From positions 1 through 64,000 of the forward strand of contig NZ_JNAO01000010.1 in NCBI RefSeq assembly GCF_000760035.1: a DNA stretch of 64,000 nucleotides, given 5' to 3'. Positions 55,580-64,000 of this stretch are shown one piece after another. The DNA is from Prochlorococcus marinus str. MIT 9314. Its GTDB lineage: Bacteria; Cyanobacteriota; Cyanobacteriia; PCC-6307; Cyanobiaceae. Positions within the stretch are counted from its first letter, which is position 1, and the number at the start of each line of letters is the position of its first letter. The notes beneath the pieces are model-generated. The model was given only the letters and a program-made list of their open reading frames with translations, ran no database searches and was not told the DNA's origin. Both the position numbers and the translations under genes were made by a program.

Positions 55580-56221
55580 CTATAAGGCCTTGTTAAGAAA
55601 TTTTTCTGTTTTAAGGTAATTAACAACTTTTTCAACGGAATCATTTAAATCTAACGAACCTGTATCAACAACAATTTCTGGATTATGAGGAGCTTCATAT
55701 GGACTAGAAATTCCTGTAAATTCTTTGATTTCACCCAAACGAGCTTTCTTATAAAGACCTTTAGTATCCCTATTTTCGCAAACTTTAATATCAGCAGCAC
55801 AATAAACTTCAATAAAATCCTTAGATCCAATAATTTTTCTTACCTTATCTCTATCGCTAATAAATGGCGAAACGAATGCTGTAATAGTTATTATCCCAGC
55901 ATTCATAAATAAATTCGCAACTTCTCCAATTCTTCTTATATTTTCTTCTCTATCTTCATCCGAAAAACCAAGATCTTTACATAAACCGTGTCTAATATTA
56001 TCTCCATCCAACACATAAGTCGAAAAACCATCTAAGTGTAAAACTTCATTTAAAGCGTTGGCCAAAGTACTTTTACCAGAACCAGATAAACCTGTAAACC
56101 AGATAACCATACCTTTATGACCTCTCATTTTCTCTAACTTTTCTCTATCAATAGTTAAATTGTGCCACTTTATATTGGTTGACTTTGTTTGATCTTGTTC
56201 TTTCATTTTTTGCATCATCAA
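55580..56221 (-). CDS. cysC: Adenylylsulfate kinase
   Basis: The 213-residue protein phosphorylates APS to PAPS in sulfate assimilation. The P-loop GLSGSGKS is at 44-51. It has VLDGDNIRHGLCKDLGFSDEDREENIRRIGEV in pieces, FVSPFISDRDKVRKII, and the IEVYCAADIKVCENRDTKGLYKKARLGEIKEFTGI region. Three consecutive in-frame ATGs (56221, 56218, 56215) and one at 56206 leave the start uncertain. It is convergent with purE. Confidence 0.95.
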   Translation of the reverse strand: MMMQKMKEQDQTKSTNIKWHNLTIDREKLEKMRGHKGMVIWFTGLSGSGKSTLANALNEVLHLDGFSTYVLDGDNIRHGLCKDLGFSDEDREENIRRIGEVANLFMNAGIITITAFVSPFISDRDKVRKIIGSKDFIEVYCAADIKVCENRDTKGLYKKARLGEIKEFTGISSPYEAPHNPEIVVDTGSLDLNDSVEKVVNYLKTEKFLNKAL

Positions 56222-56248
56222 AATTAAAAACCTATCCTAACCCTTGCT

Positions 56249-56569
56249 TCATAAATTATGAAATCCCTCTTTACGAAGAAACTCAATTGATTTCGATACC
56301 ATATCACCCTGTAACTGGATATTTCTATCAATTAATGTTCCTCCAGTCCCACAAAAAACTTTAATTTTTTTTAGTAATTCTTTTAATAAGATTTCATCCT
56401 CAGTGCCTAAACCCCTAATTAAAGTTATAGTCTTGCCCTTTTTCCCTTTTTTTTGTTTTGAAATATTTATTTTTGATCTTTTATCAAAAGTATCTTTCTT
56501 AGCTGTTTCTTCAGTTTTTTTTTCTTGATTATCAAATTCGATCCAATTCTTTTTTCCCATTATTTTCAA
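56249..56569 (-). CDS. SUI1/eIF1-like translation factor
   Basis: The 106-residue basic protein carries the SUI1 domain (about 45-103): KTITLIRGLGTEDEILLKEL, then KKIKVFCGTGGTLIDRNIQL and LQGDMVSKSIEFLRKEGFHNL. It is similar to bacterial YciH, which binds the 30S subunit and modulates initiation fidelity. The N-terminal half is Lys-rich and disordered. It is 27 bases upstream of cysC on the same strand. An alternative start is ATG 56560. Confidence 0.9.
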   Translation of the reverse strand: MKIMGKKNWIEFDNQEKKTEETAKKDTFDKRSKINISKQKKGKKGKTITLIRGLGTEDEILLKELLKKIKVFCGTGGTLIDRNIQLQGDMVSKSIEFLRKEGFHNL

Positions 56570-56608
56570 TATATTCTATAGTTAGTTAATACTTATTCTA
56601 TAGAAAAA

Positions 56609-57853
56609 GTGGTAAGTACATTTTCTCGCAAAGATCAAAACTATAAAAATGAAGATTTAAATCAGCCCTCGAAAGAGGGAAGATTTGGAAAATATGGTGG
56701 TCAATATGTTCCTGAAACGCTAATGCCTGCTCTTTTTGAGCTTGAAACAGCTGCATCTAATGCATGGAAAGATAAACTTTTTGTAGAAGAATTAAATCAT
56801 CTACTTAAGACTTATGTAGGAAGAGAAACACCACTTTACGAAGCCAAAAGACTTACTAAACATTACAAAACTAAACAAGCAACTCCCAGAATATGGCTTA
56901 AAAGAGAAGATTTAAATCATACTGGTGCTCACAAAATTAATAATGCCCTTGGACAAGCTTTATTAGCGATAAGAATGGGCAAAAAAAGAATAATTGCAGA
57001 AACTGGAGCAGGTCAGCATGGAGTTGCTACAGCTACTGTTTGTGCAAGATTTGGCTTGAAATGTATTATCTACATGGGTGCTGAAGACATAAAAAGGCAA
57101 TCCCTTAACGTTTTCAGAATGAAACTTCTAGGAGCTGAAGTTAAAGTTGTAAATTCTGGAACAGCAACACTGAAGGATGCTACTAGTGAAGCCATTAGAG
57201 ATTGGGTTTCTAATGTCGAAACCACACACTACATTTTAGGATCTGTTGCCGGCCCACACCCTTTCCCAAAGATTGTCAGAGATTTTCATGCAGTTATAGG
57301 TGAAGAAACTAAAAAACAATGTATGGAATCATTTGGATCCTTTCCAGATATTTTGCTTGCTTGTGTAGGTGGGGGATCAAATGCAATGGGGCTTTTCCAT
57401 CCTTTTGTTAAAGAAACTTCTGTTCGTCTTATTGGTGTTGAAGCTGCAGGGAATGGAGTTGATACTGATAAACATGCTGCTACCATCACTAAAGGGTCAG
57501 TTGGAATTTTGCATGGATCAATGAGTCTTCTTTTACAAGATGATAATGGTCAAGTACAAGAAGCTCACTCAATAAGTGCAGGATTAGACTACCCTGGCGT
57601 AGGACCAGAACACAGCCATTTAAAAGATATAGGTAGAGCAGAATATGGATCAGTTACAGATCAAGAAGCTTTAGATGCTTTAAGACTTGTTAGTGAACTA
57701 GAAGGAATTATACCTGCACTTGAAACTGCACATGCCTTTGCTTGGTTAGATAAATTGTGCCCCACTCTTGATAAAGATACTCATATAGTTATCAATTGCT
57801 CTGGTAGAGGTGACAAAGATGTTAATACTGTTGCATCTTCATTAGATATTTAA
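56609..57853 (+). CDS. trpB: Tryptophan synthase beta chain
   Basis: The 414-residue PLP enzyme makes tryptophan from indole and serine. It has [17 protein letters not shown], the Schiff-base lysine Lys109 in [32 protein letters not shown] and [17 protein letters not shown] 56609 starts the frame MVSTFSRKD. The stop abuts, with no gap, the stop of the convergent rhodanese gene. It is not next to trpG or other trp genes. Confidence 0.98.
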   Translation: MVSTFSRKDQNYKNEDLNQPSKEGRFGKYGGQYVPETLMPALFELETAASNAWKDKLFVEELNHLLKTYVGRETPLYEAKRLTKHYKTKQATPRIWLKREDLNHTGAHKINNALGQALLAIRMGKKRIIAETGAGQHGVATATVCARFGLKCIIYMGAEDIKRQSLNVFRMKLLGAEVKVVNSGTATLKDATSEAIRDWVSNVETTHYILGSVAGPHPFPKIVRDFHAVIGEETKKQCMESFGSFPDILLACVGGGSNAMGLFHPFVKETSVRLIGVEAAGNGVDTDKHAATITKGSVGILHGSMSLLLQDDNGQVQEAHSISAGLDYPGVGPEHSHLKDIGRAEYGSVTDQEALDALRLVSELEGIIPALETAHAFAWLDKLCPTLDKDTHIVINCSGRGDKDVNTVASSLDI

Positions 57854-58204
57854 TTAATACCTTGGAATTGAAGGGTCAATATATCTACTCCATCCGTCAA
57901 TACCCTCCTCCAAATTCCATATTTCGCTCACAATATTATTATCCAAGCACCATTGAGAAAAGTTATAACTTCTTATTCCTGCATGACAAGTAACTACAAT
58001 TTCTCTGTCTAATAAACCAGCTATTATTTTTTTAACGTGTTCAGATGTGACTTTACTAATTGGTATATGTAAAAATTCTTTTGAGAAACGAGCTAGTTCA
58101 AGCTCTGCTTCCTCTCGCACATCAATCAAGACTGGATCTTCTTTCTCAGAATTAAACCAATCATTGAGGCTAGAAGCATTTATAGATTTTGGATAACTTC
58201 CCAA
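57854..58204 (-). CDS. Rhodanese-domain protein
   Basis: The 116-residue single-domain rhodanese has VLIDVREEAELELARF, HIPISKV and the active-site loop VTCHAGIRSYNFSQWCLD (Cys73). The loop CHAGIRS keeps the persulfide-forming Cys and the basic residue. It may carry sulfane sulfur, possibly linked with the cysteine desulfurase at 53 kb, but the substrate is unknown. Confidence 0.9.
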   Translation of the reverse strand: MGSYPKSINASSLNDWFNSEKEDPVLIDVREEAELELARFSKEFLHIPISKVTSEHVKKIIAGLLDREIVVTCHAGIRSYNFSQWCLDNNIVSEIWNLEEGIDGWSRYIDPSIPRY

Positions 58205-58293
58205 TTTATAGGATAAATTATGTGTTATTTACAATTTAATAAATTAAGTTGCAGTAAGAAGTTTATTGTTAAAAATAAAAATAAACATTGATA

Positions 58294-59754
58294 ATGAAAC
58301 TTAGGATAGTAGCAATAATACTATTATTATCTTTATTAATTTTTTTTGGTTTTAAAAAAGTTTCTGCTAATAAAATTAAGGAGCAAAGTACAAATATTGA
58401 GCAACTAAACATCTTAAAATATGTACCTGAAAACAATAAATTATTATTTATTTCTAATTTAGATAGTTTTAATATTATTAATAATAATGAAAAAGATAAA
58501 AATCCAACTAATCAAGATAACTTTGTTTTAATAAAAGAGTCTATATTAGATTACTTAGGTATAGATCTAGGCAACAATAAATTAGAAGATATCTATAATA
58601 ATCAACTTATAATCTCAACTTTTGAAAATAATAAAAAGCTTAAAGATGATATTTTGATTGTTTTTAAAATTAAGCCAGAAAAAACAATAGACGATTTATT
58701 AAATCTGCCTAATAAAATTGATCAGATTGATGAGATAATTTCAATTAATAGAGAAAACAAAATAAATTTCCTTAACTTTATATACCGAAACGAAGATAAT
58801 TATATAATTGCTTCATCAGATAAAAAATTAATAAAAAATAGTATTAACTCTAGTAATGACTTTAAAGAAAAAAAATTTCAATATGAGGGTGAACTTGTTG
58901 GACTGAAAAATGAAAAAAATATATTATTCACAAATAAATTTTTGGAAAGTAAATTTTTTAATAAAGAAATTATTACTGAGAATAATGGAGATAATATTGC
59001 TACAACTTTTGACTTTAAAAATAAGCAACTAACTTTAAAATCATATTTACTAAATAATAAAAAAAATATTGATATTCTTACTTACGAAAAGTTAATTAAT
59101 AAAGACAATAGTAATGAAGATAATCCTGAAAATTTAATTTTTTGTGATATAAAAAATTTTGACAAATATCTTAATCCCTTAATAAATGATTTTCAACTCA
59201 GTTTTTTTGAAGAGTTTAATCAAAGTAATAATCAAAACATTTTAATTCTCAATTCAAATAAAGATTGGCTTATTACGTTTGAAAAAAATAATAAAGATCA
59301 ATTTGATTTAAGTTCTTTGAAAAAGCTAAAAGATTTCAACAAATATACTTTGAAACAAAATGAAGATATTTATTCGATATATTCCAAAGATATTCTTGAA
59401 GAAAAAGACGATGTTATAAAACAATTATCTTTTGAAAATATCTATTCGATAGAATCAGGAGGTTTACAAATCATAAGTAATCATTTAATTGATGGTAAAG
59501 AATTTGAGAAAATATCAAAAAAATTTTTTAACCTAAAAAGTAATAAAGATAAATCTGCTTTTCTTTATTCAAAAGTTGATATCAAAGGTGGTAATTCCAA
59601 TAAAATTGAATATTTTTCTAATTTGCAGGACCTTAATTTTCTAATTAAAAATATTTTAAAAATATCGAATGAGGAATCGCTAGAAATCATAAGTCAGTCT
59701 ATTCCTGAAAAAAATCCAATTATTTACAGAGAAACAATATTAAACATTCTTTAA
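58294..59754 (+). CDS. Large Asn/Lys-rich protein with N-terminal membrane anchor (DUF3352-like?)
   Basis: The 486-residue protein (from ATG 58294) begins with a membrane segment (about 4-22, VAIILLLSLLIFFGF). The long soluble part is very rich in Asn, Lys, Ile and Asp and has repeated beta-like stretches (LIISTFENNKKLKDDILIVF, LVGLKNEKNILFTNKF). The domain order resembles cyanobacterial DUF3352 proteins that are anchored in the envelope, but the match is weak. A TTG at 58288 would add two residues. It is alone between a rhodanese gene and gltA. Confidence 0.6.
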   Translation: MKLRIVAIILLLSLLIFFGFKKVSANKIKEQSTNIEQLNILKYVPENNKLLFISNLDSFNIINNNEKDKNPTNQDNFVLIKESILDYLGIDLGNNKLEDIYNNQLIISTFENNKKLKDDILIVFKIKPEKTIDDLLNLPNKIDQIDEIISINRENKINFLNFIYRNEDNYIIASSDKKLIKNSINSSNDFKEKKFQYEGELVGLKNEKNILFTNKFLESKFFNKEIITENNGDNIATTFDFKNKQLTLKSYLLNNKKNIDILTYEKLINKDNSNEDNPENLIFCDIKNFDKYLNPLINDFQLSFFEEFNQSNNQNILILNSNKDWLITFEKNNKDQFDLSSLKKLKDFNKYTLKQNEDIYSIYSKDILEEKDDVIKQLSFENIYSIESGGLQIISNHLIDGKEFEKISKKFFNLKSNKDKSAFLYSKVDIKGGNSNKIEYFSNLQDLNFLIKNILKISNEESLEIISQSIPEKNPIIYRETILNIL

Positions 59755-59880
59755 ATTAAATTTATTCAAACAAGCTTCAAAAACAATGATTTTAATTTAA
59801 TGCGAAGTTAATATCTTGTGGTTAATTAAAAATTATTTGACTATCTTTAATCTATAAGTATTTGATATTGAATTAAGCAG

Positions 59881-61026
59881 TTGGACAGTAACAAACTAAT
59901 TTTAAAACCAGGATTAGAGGGTGTCCCAGTTACTAATTCATCTATATGTGATATTGACGGCAACAAAGGTAAATTATTGTACAGAGGCTATTCCATTGAG
60001 GAACTATCCAAAAAAAGCAGTTTTTTAGAAACTGCTTACCTATTGATTTGGGGTGAATTGCCCACAGCTATTCAACTAAGAGATTTCGAACAAGAAGTTC
60101 AGATGCATCGAAGGTTAAGTTTTAGAGTTAGAGATATGATGAAATGTTTCCCTGCAACTGGTCATCCTATGGATGCTCTTCAATCTAGTGCTGCTTCTTT
60201 GGGGCTTTTCTATTCGCGTAGAGCAATAGATGATCCTAATTACATCTACAACGCAGTCATAAGACTAATTGCAAAAATACCCACAATGATTGCAGCCTTT
60301 CAACTTATTAGAAAAGGACAAGACCCAATTCAACCTAGAGATGATCTAACTTACTCATCAAATTTTCTTTATATGTTGACTGAAAAAGAACAAGATCCGA
60401 TAGCCGCAAAAGTTTTTGATAGATGCTTAATTCTACATGCCGAACATAGTTTAAACGCAAGTACATTTAGCGCTAGAGTGACTGCAAGTACTCTTACAGA
60501 TCCGTATGCTGTCATCGCCTCTGCAGTAGGAACCCTGGCTGGTCCATTGCATGGAGGAGCAAACGAAGATGTGATTGCGATGTTAGAAGAGATTAAAACC
60601 CCAGAAAATGCTGGGTCTTTTTTAGATAATGCAATAAAAAATAAAAGTAAGATAATGGGCTTCGGCCACAGAGAATATAAAGTCAAAGATCCCAGAGCAA
60701 TCATTCTTCAAAAACTTGCAGAAGAACTTTTTATTAGATTTGGAGCAGATGAAATGTATGAAGTTGCTAAATCACTTGAGGCAGAGGCAATACCAAGACT
60801 TGGACCTAAGGGTATATTCCCTAACGTGGATTTTTATTCTGGTCTTGTTTATAGAAAACTTGGTATTCCTCGTGATTTATTTACTCCAATTTTTGCCATA
60901 TCTAGAGTGGCTGGTTGGTTAGCTCATTGGAGAGAGCAACTTGGAGCAAATAGAATTTTCAGACCATCGCAAATCTATACAGGTTCAGCACCAAGAGATT
61001 GGATCAGCTTAGAAAGTAGAGAATAA
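59881..61026 (+). CDS. gltA: Citrate synthase
   Basis: The 381-residue enzyme condenses oxaloacetate and acetyl-CoA. It has the short (type I-like/bacterial) form: GYSIEELSKKSSFLETAYLL, ILHAEHSLNASTFSARV, GPLHGGANEDVI with the catalytic His, GFGHREYKVKDPRA, and FPNVDFYSGLVYRKLGIP. The start TTG 59881 fits MDSNKLILKPGLEGVPVT. It begins the incomplete TCA cycle that makes 2-oxoglutarate. Confidence 0.98.
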   Translation: MDSNKLILKPGLEGVPVTNSSICDIDGNKGKLLYRGYSIEELSKKSSFLETAYLLIWGELPTAIQLRDFEQEVQMHRRLSFRVRDMMKCFPATGHPMDALQSSAASLGLFYSRRAIDDPNYIYNAVIRLIAKIPTMIAAFQLIRKGQDPIQPRDDLTYSSNFLYMLTEKEQDPIAAKVFDRCLILHAEHSLNASTFSARVTASTLTDPYAVIASAVGTLAGPLHGGANEDVIAMLEEIKTPENAGSFLDNAIKNKSKIMGFGHREYKVKDPRAIILQKLAEELFIRFGADEMYEVAKSLEAEAIPRLGPKGIFPNVDFYSGLVYRKLGIPRDLFTPIFAISRVAGWLAHWREQLGANRIFRPSQIYTGSAPRDWISLESRE

Positions 61027-61101
61027 TATTTGCAGCTTTCCATAAAAAACACACATATTGTTTGTGAAGAGTTAATCTATTAAGTAAATAACATAAAAAT
61101 T

Positions 61102-62220
61102 TTGGAATACGGATTAGATCTCGAATATAGTTTTAATGAATTCTTAAAAGGTTTTGGCCTTTCCAGCGAAATCGCTCATATAATATGGCTCCCTCTTCCT
61201 ATGCTTTTGGTTTTGGTAGCGGCAGTTGTTGGCGTTTTAGTAACAGTTTGGCTTGAAAGAAAAATATCTGCTGCTGCTCAACAAAGAATAGGTCCAGAAT
61301 ATGCTGGAGCGCTCGGCGTCCTCCAACCAATTGCAGATGGTCTAAAGTTACTTGTCAAAGAAGATATTATTCCTGCCAAAGCGGATGGGATTCTTTTCAC
61401 TGCAGGACCTATATTAGTTCTTGTCCCAGTCATTTTGTCCTGGCTAATTGTTCCTTTTGGACAAAACCTTTTAATAAGTAACGTTGGTATTGGAATTTTC
61501 CTATGGATTGCTTTAAGCAGTATTCAGCCAATTGGCCTTCTTATGAGCGGATACGCATCAAATAATAAGTATTCTTTATTAGGAGGTTTAAGAGCAGCGG
61601 CTCAATCAATAAGTTATGAAATTCCTTTAGCTTTATCTGTACTGGCTATCGTACTAATGACAAATTCTCTAAGTACTGTTGACATTGTCAACCAACAAAG
61701 TGGTGCTGGAATCCTAAGTTGGAATATATGGAGACAACCAGTTGGTTTTATAGTCTTTTGGATTTGTGCTCTTGCAGAATGTGAGAGACTTCCATTTGAC
61801 TTACCCGAAGCTGAAGAAGAATTAGTTGCGGGATATCAAACTGAATATGCAGGGATGAAATTCGCATTATTCTACCTGGGTAGTTACATTAATTTAATTC
61901 TTTCCGCTTTATTAGTATCAATACTTTATTTGGGAGGATGGGGTTTTCCTATTCCAGTTGAATTAATAGCTAAGTTTCTTAATTTACCTATTAATGCACC
62001 CTTTATTCAGGTTTTCACTGCATCAATAGGAATTGTAATGACTGTACTGAAGGCATATCTTTTAGTTTTTATTGCAATATTATTACGTTGGACAACTCCT
62101 AGAGTAAGAATAGATCAACTCTTAGATCTCGGATGGAAGTTTCTTCTACCAATTTCTCTTGCTAATCTTTTGATAACAGCAGGATTAAAACTTGCTTTTC
62201 CGCAATTCTTTGGTGGTTAA
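61102..62220 (+). CDS. ndhA: NAD(P)H-quinone oxidoreductase subunit 1
   Basis: The 372-residue, eight-helix subunit of NDH-1 has the conserved loop [20 protein letters not shown] and [25 protein letters not shown] in parts, and the end [20 protein letters not shown]. It links the membrane arm to the quinone site. The start TTG 61102 is 75 bases after gltA. It is first of ndhA-ndhI-ndhG-ndhE. Confidence 0.98.
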   Translation: MEYGLDLEYSFNEFLKGFGLSSEIAHIIWLPLPMLLVLVAAVVGVLVTVWLERKISAAAQQRIGPEYAGALGVLQPIADGLKLLVKEDIIPAKADGILFTAGPILVLVPVILSWLIVPFGQNLLISNVGIGIFLWIALSSIQPIGLLMSGYASNNKYSLLGGLRAAAQSISYEIPLALSVLAIVLMTNSLSTVDIVNQQSGAGILSWNIWRQPVGFIVFWICALAECERLPFDLPEAEEELVAGYQTEYAGMKFALFYLGSYINLILSALLVSILYLGGWGFPIPVELIAKFLNLPINAPFIQVFTASIGIVMTVLKAYLLVFIAILLRWTTPRVRIDQLLDLGWKFLLPISLANLLITAGLKLAFPQFFGG

Positions 62221-62242
62221 ATTTAAGTAAAAATACTTAAAT
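62221..62242. repeat. Perfect hairpin after ndhA
   Basis: ATTTAAGTA (62221-62229), loop AAAA, TACTTAAAT (62234-62242) lie directly after the ndhA stop, with 46 bases to ndhI. There is no T-run, so it is more likely a message-processing or stability stem within the operon than a terminator. Confidence 0.4.
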
Positions 62243-62288
62243 CCAAAATTATTCCACTAAAATAAAATAACTAAGTAAATTTTTCGAA

Positions 62289-62921
62289 ATGAACAATTTC
62301 CTTCAACAAATAAATAGCTATATCAAAGAAGCATTTAATGCTGGCAAATATTTATACAATGGTATATCGGTAACTTTTGATCATCTTCGAAGAAGACCTG
62401 TTACTGTTCAATATCCATATGAAAAATTAATACCTTCTGAAAGATATAGAGGAAGGATACATTATGAATTTGATAAATGTATTGCTTGTGAAGTTTGTGT
62501 GAGAGTATGTCCCATAAATCTCCCAGTAGTAGATTGGGTAATGAATAAAGAAACCAAAAAAAAGGAACTTAGAAATTATTCAATAGATTTTGGAGTTTGT
62601 ATTTTTTGCGGAAATTGTGTTGAATATTGCCCAACTAATTGTCTGTCAATGACTGAAGAATATGAATTAGCTACTTTTGACAGACACAATTTAAATTTCG
62701 ATAATGTCGCACTTGGCAGACTACCCACAAATGTTACAACAGATCCTTCAGTTAAACCTCTAAGAGAACTTGCCTATCTTCCTAAAGGTGTCATGGACCC
62801 TCATGAAATCCCAGCTTCAGATGCAAGAGTTGGTAAATTACCTGAAGAAGTTTATGATTGGATGAGGCCTGAATCCAATGAAAATGAAAATAAAGATAAA
62901 GTTTCTAATCCAACTAATTAA
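62289..62921 (+). CDS. ndhI: NAD(P)H-quinone oxidoreductase subunit I
   Basis: The 210-residue ferredoxin-like subunit has two 4Fe-4S motifs: [12 protein letters not shown] and [12 protein letters not shown]. The flanking [10 protein letters not shown] and [17 protein letters not shown] are typical. It sits on the peripheral arm, carrying electrons to quinone. The C-terminal tail (about 175-210) is longer and acidic. It is the second gene of the ndhA operon. Confidence 0.98.
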   Translation: MNNFLQQINSYIKEAFNAGKYLYNGISVTFDHLRRRPVTVQYPYEKLIPSERYRGRIHYEFDKCIACEVCVRVCPINLPVVDWVMNKETKKKELRNYSIDFGVCIFCGNCVEYCPTNCLSMTEEYELATFDRHNLNFDNVALGRLPTNVTTDPSVKPLRELAYLPKGVMDPHEIPASDARVGKLPEEVYDWMRPESNENENKDKVSNPTN

Positions 62922-62933
62922 TTTCCATAATTA

Positions 62934-63533
62934 ATGTCCATTGCCATAACAACACAATTTATTTGTTTTACAGTTTTATCTTTAGTTGTCATTATTGGAG
63001 CACTTGGTGTTGTGTTGCTCGAAAGTATTGTTTATTCAGCCTTTCTGCTTGGTGGAGTTTTCATGAGTGTTGCAGGATTATATCTTCTATTAAATGCAAG
63101 TTTTGTTGCTGCAGCTCAAGTTTTAGTTTATGTGGGTGCAGTGAATGTATTAATAATTTTTGCGATAATGTTAGTCAATAAAAAAGAAGATTTAAAGCCT
63201 ATCAATGACATTAAATCGAGAAGAGTTATTTCAACATCGATATGTTTAACCCTCCTAAGTCTCTTAATAAGAGTTGACTTAACCAATGTATGGAGCCTAT
63301 CAAGTCCTCAAAACTCTATTGGAGAAGAATCAACTATTAGGATTGGTGAACATCTTTTTAGTGATTATTTACTCCCATTTGAAGTTGCTTCAGTCTTACT
63401 TTTAATGGCAATGATTGGGGCTATTGTTTTAGCTAGAAGAGATGTAATGAGCAAAGATATTTCGACAGGACTACCTGTTGATCAAGAGTTAATTGAAAAA
63501 TCATCAGAACCATTACTTACAAATAAAAATTAA
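62934..63533 (+). CDS. ndhG: NAD(P)H-quinone oxidoreductase subunit 6
   Basis: The 199-residue NuoJ-type membrane subunit has five hydrophobic segments, with GVFMSVAGLYLLLNASFVAAAQVLVYVGAVNVLIIFAIML in parts, and ASVLLLMAMIGAIVLARRD near the end. It spans the membrane arm of NDH-1. It starts 12 bases after ndhI and is followed by ndhE after 18 bases. Confidence 0.97.
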   Translation: MSIAITTQFICFTVLSLVVIIGALGVVLLESIVYSAFLLGGVFMSVAGLYLLLNASFVAAAQVLVYVGAVNVLIIFAIMLVNKKEDLKPINDIKSRRVISTSICLTLLSLLIRVDLTNVWSLSSPQNSIGEESTIRIGEHLFSDYLLPFEVASVLLLMAMIGAIVLARRDVMSKDISTGLPVDQELIEKSSEPLLTNKN

Positions 63534-63551
63534 CCTTTTGAGTTTCTTATT

Positions 63552-63872
63552 ATGAATTTAGAATCAATTCCTCTTCAAGCTTTTTTAATAGTTTCTTCAG
63601 TACTATTTTGCATTGGTATTTGGGGATTATTAAATAGCAGAAATGCAGTCAGAGTTCTTATGAGCATTGAATTAATGCTCAATGCGGTAAATATAAACTT
63701 GATGGCGTTTTCTTCCTATATTGATAATAATTTAATTCAAGGACAAGTTTTTACAATTTTTGTGATTACTGTTGCTGCCGCAGAAGCAGCCGTTGGATTA
63801 GCTATATTGTTATCTCTTTATAGGAATAGGGTGACTGTAGATATGGAAAGTTTTAATTTATTAAAATGGTAA
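63552..63872 (+). CDS. ndhE: NAD(P)H-quinone oxidoreductase subunit 4L
   Basis: The 106-residue NuoK-type subunit has three helices with [20 protein letters not shown] and [18 protein letters not shown], the family signature with the membrane glutamates. It is the last ndh gene of the group in view. Confidence 0.98.
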   Translation: MNLESIPLQAFLIVSSVLFCIGIWGLLNSRNAVRVLMSIELMLNAVNINLMAFSSYIDNNLIQGQVFTIFVITVAAAEAAVGLAILLSLYRNRVTVDMESFNLLKW

Positions 63873-63881
63873 AAGCATTAA

Positions 63882-64000
63882 ATGAAACTTTCATTAGTGC
63901 TCATTGTATATCGTTCAGATAGTTCTATAGCTCAAGAGGCTTCAAAATTCTGTGAAGAAGTTCTTAAAGCAAAAAATATTAAATCAAACAGGATTGAAAG
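63882..64000 (+). CDS. nadK: NAD kinase, N-terminal fragment (runs off the window)
   Basis: From ATG 63882 the frame reads [20 protein letters not shown] and continues to the edge (39 residues plus). It resembles the opening of cyanobacterial NAD kinases, and nadK follows ndhE in related genomes. The ATP-binding GGDGT motif is outside, so the assignment rests on the start and the context. Confidence 0.7.
   Translation, partial: MKLSLVLIVYRSDSSIAQEASKFCEEVLKAKNIKSNRIE

Noticed and set aside
59837-59866. TTGACT-N18-TTTGAT as a gltA promoter
   Set aside because: The transcript would begin only a few bases before the start codon. The -10 match is poor.

Overview
This window is a densely packed, AT-rich cyanobacterial chromosome segment. 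It closely resembles the high-light-adapted Prochlorococcus group. The evidence is the D1 (psbA) fragment, CP12, the NDH-1 genes, the magnesium-chelate branch methyltransferase ChlM, phylloquinone genes, a BicA/SbtA bicarbonate uptake operon, frequent TTG/GTG starts, and intergenic gaps that are nearly all under 300 bases. I see no insertion sequence, prophage gene, tRNA, rRNA or CRISPR array. It reads as conserved core genome rather than a genomic island.

Layout. 1-7200: 5' part of psbA (minus), a possible 42-codon gene, an aspartoacylase-like hydrolase, a GST-fold protein, CP12, a small unknown protein, obgE, mutS2 and a glyoxalase-fold protein. 7200-12600: hemB facing a bicA-sbtA-sbtB inorganic-carbon operon, then an unusual thioredoxin-reductase-like flavoprotein. 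12600-22300: a small coiled-coil protein coupled to an ABC1/UbiB-type kinase, enolase, a divergent ClpB, and the secE-nusG-rplK-rplA-rplJ-rplL transcription/translation block with a structured L10 leader. 22300-32050: rnhA-pyrD, a CobD-like aminotransferase, murG, an exported unknown, pgk, rbgA-rluD and a double-ATPase ABC protein. 32100-43850: rsh (ppGpp), a DUF2062 protein, mnmE, nadC-argS-hisC, a metallo-beta-lactamase-fold protein that has lost its metal ligands, trpG-dgkA-ybeY-DUF3285 and prfB, which is encoded in two frames. 43900-50150: grxC-gshB (glutathione) and a phylloquinone (menF / menA-menC-menE / thioesterase) cluster. 50150-58200: ndhH, rsmH, a cysteine desulfurase, a LuxR-type response regulator, chlM, purE, cysC, a SUI1 protein, trpB and a rhodanese. 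58290-64000: a large Asn/Lys-rich unknown, gltA, ndhA-ndhI-ndhG-ndhE and the start of nadK.

How the genes fit together. Photosynthesis and carbon metabolism dominate. PsbA, ChlM, HemB and phylloquinone synthesis build the photosystems. NDH-1 subunits support cyclic electron flow and respiration. BicA/SbtA/SbtB import bicarbonate, CP12 gates the Calvin cycle, and Pgk, Eno and GltA carry central carbon. A second theme is redox and thiol chemistry (GST-like protein, glutaredoxin, glutathione synthetase, TrxR-like flavoprotein, rhodanese, cysteine desulfurase). Most of the rest is information processing (ribosomal proteins, NusG, RF2, ObgE, RbgA, MnmE, RsmH, YbeY, Rsh).

I did not find an obviously new multi-gene system. 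The best leads are a NADPH-motif-lacking thioredoxin-reductase relative, a metal-site-less MBL-fold exported protein, the candidate small gene divergent from psbA, an inverted repeat in front of the bicarbonate operon, a coiled-coil protein translationally coupled to an ABC1 kinase, and a two-frame prfB with a recoding site.
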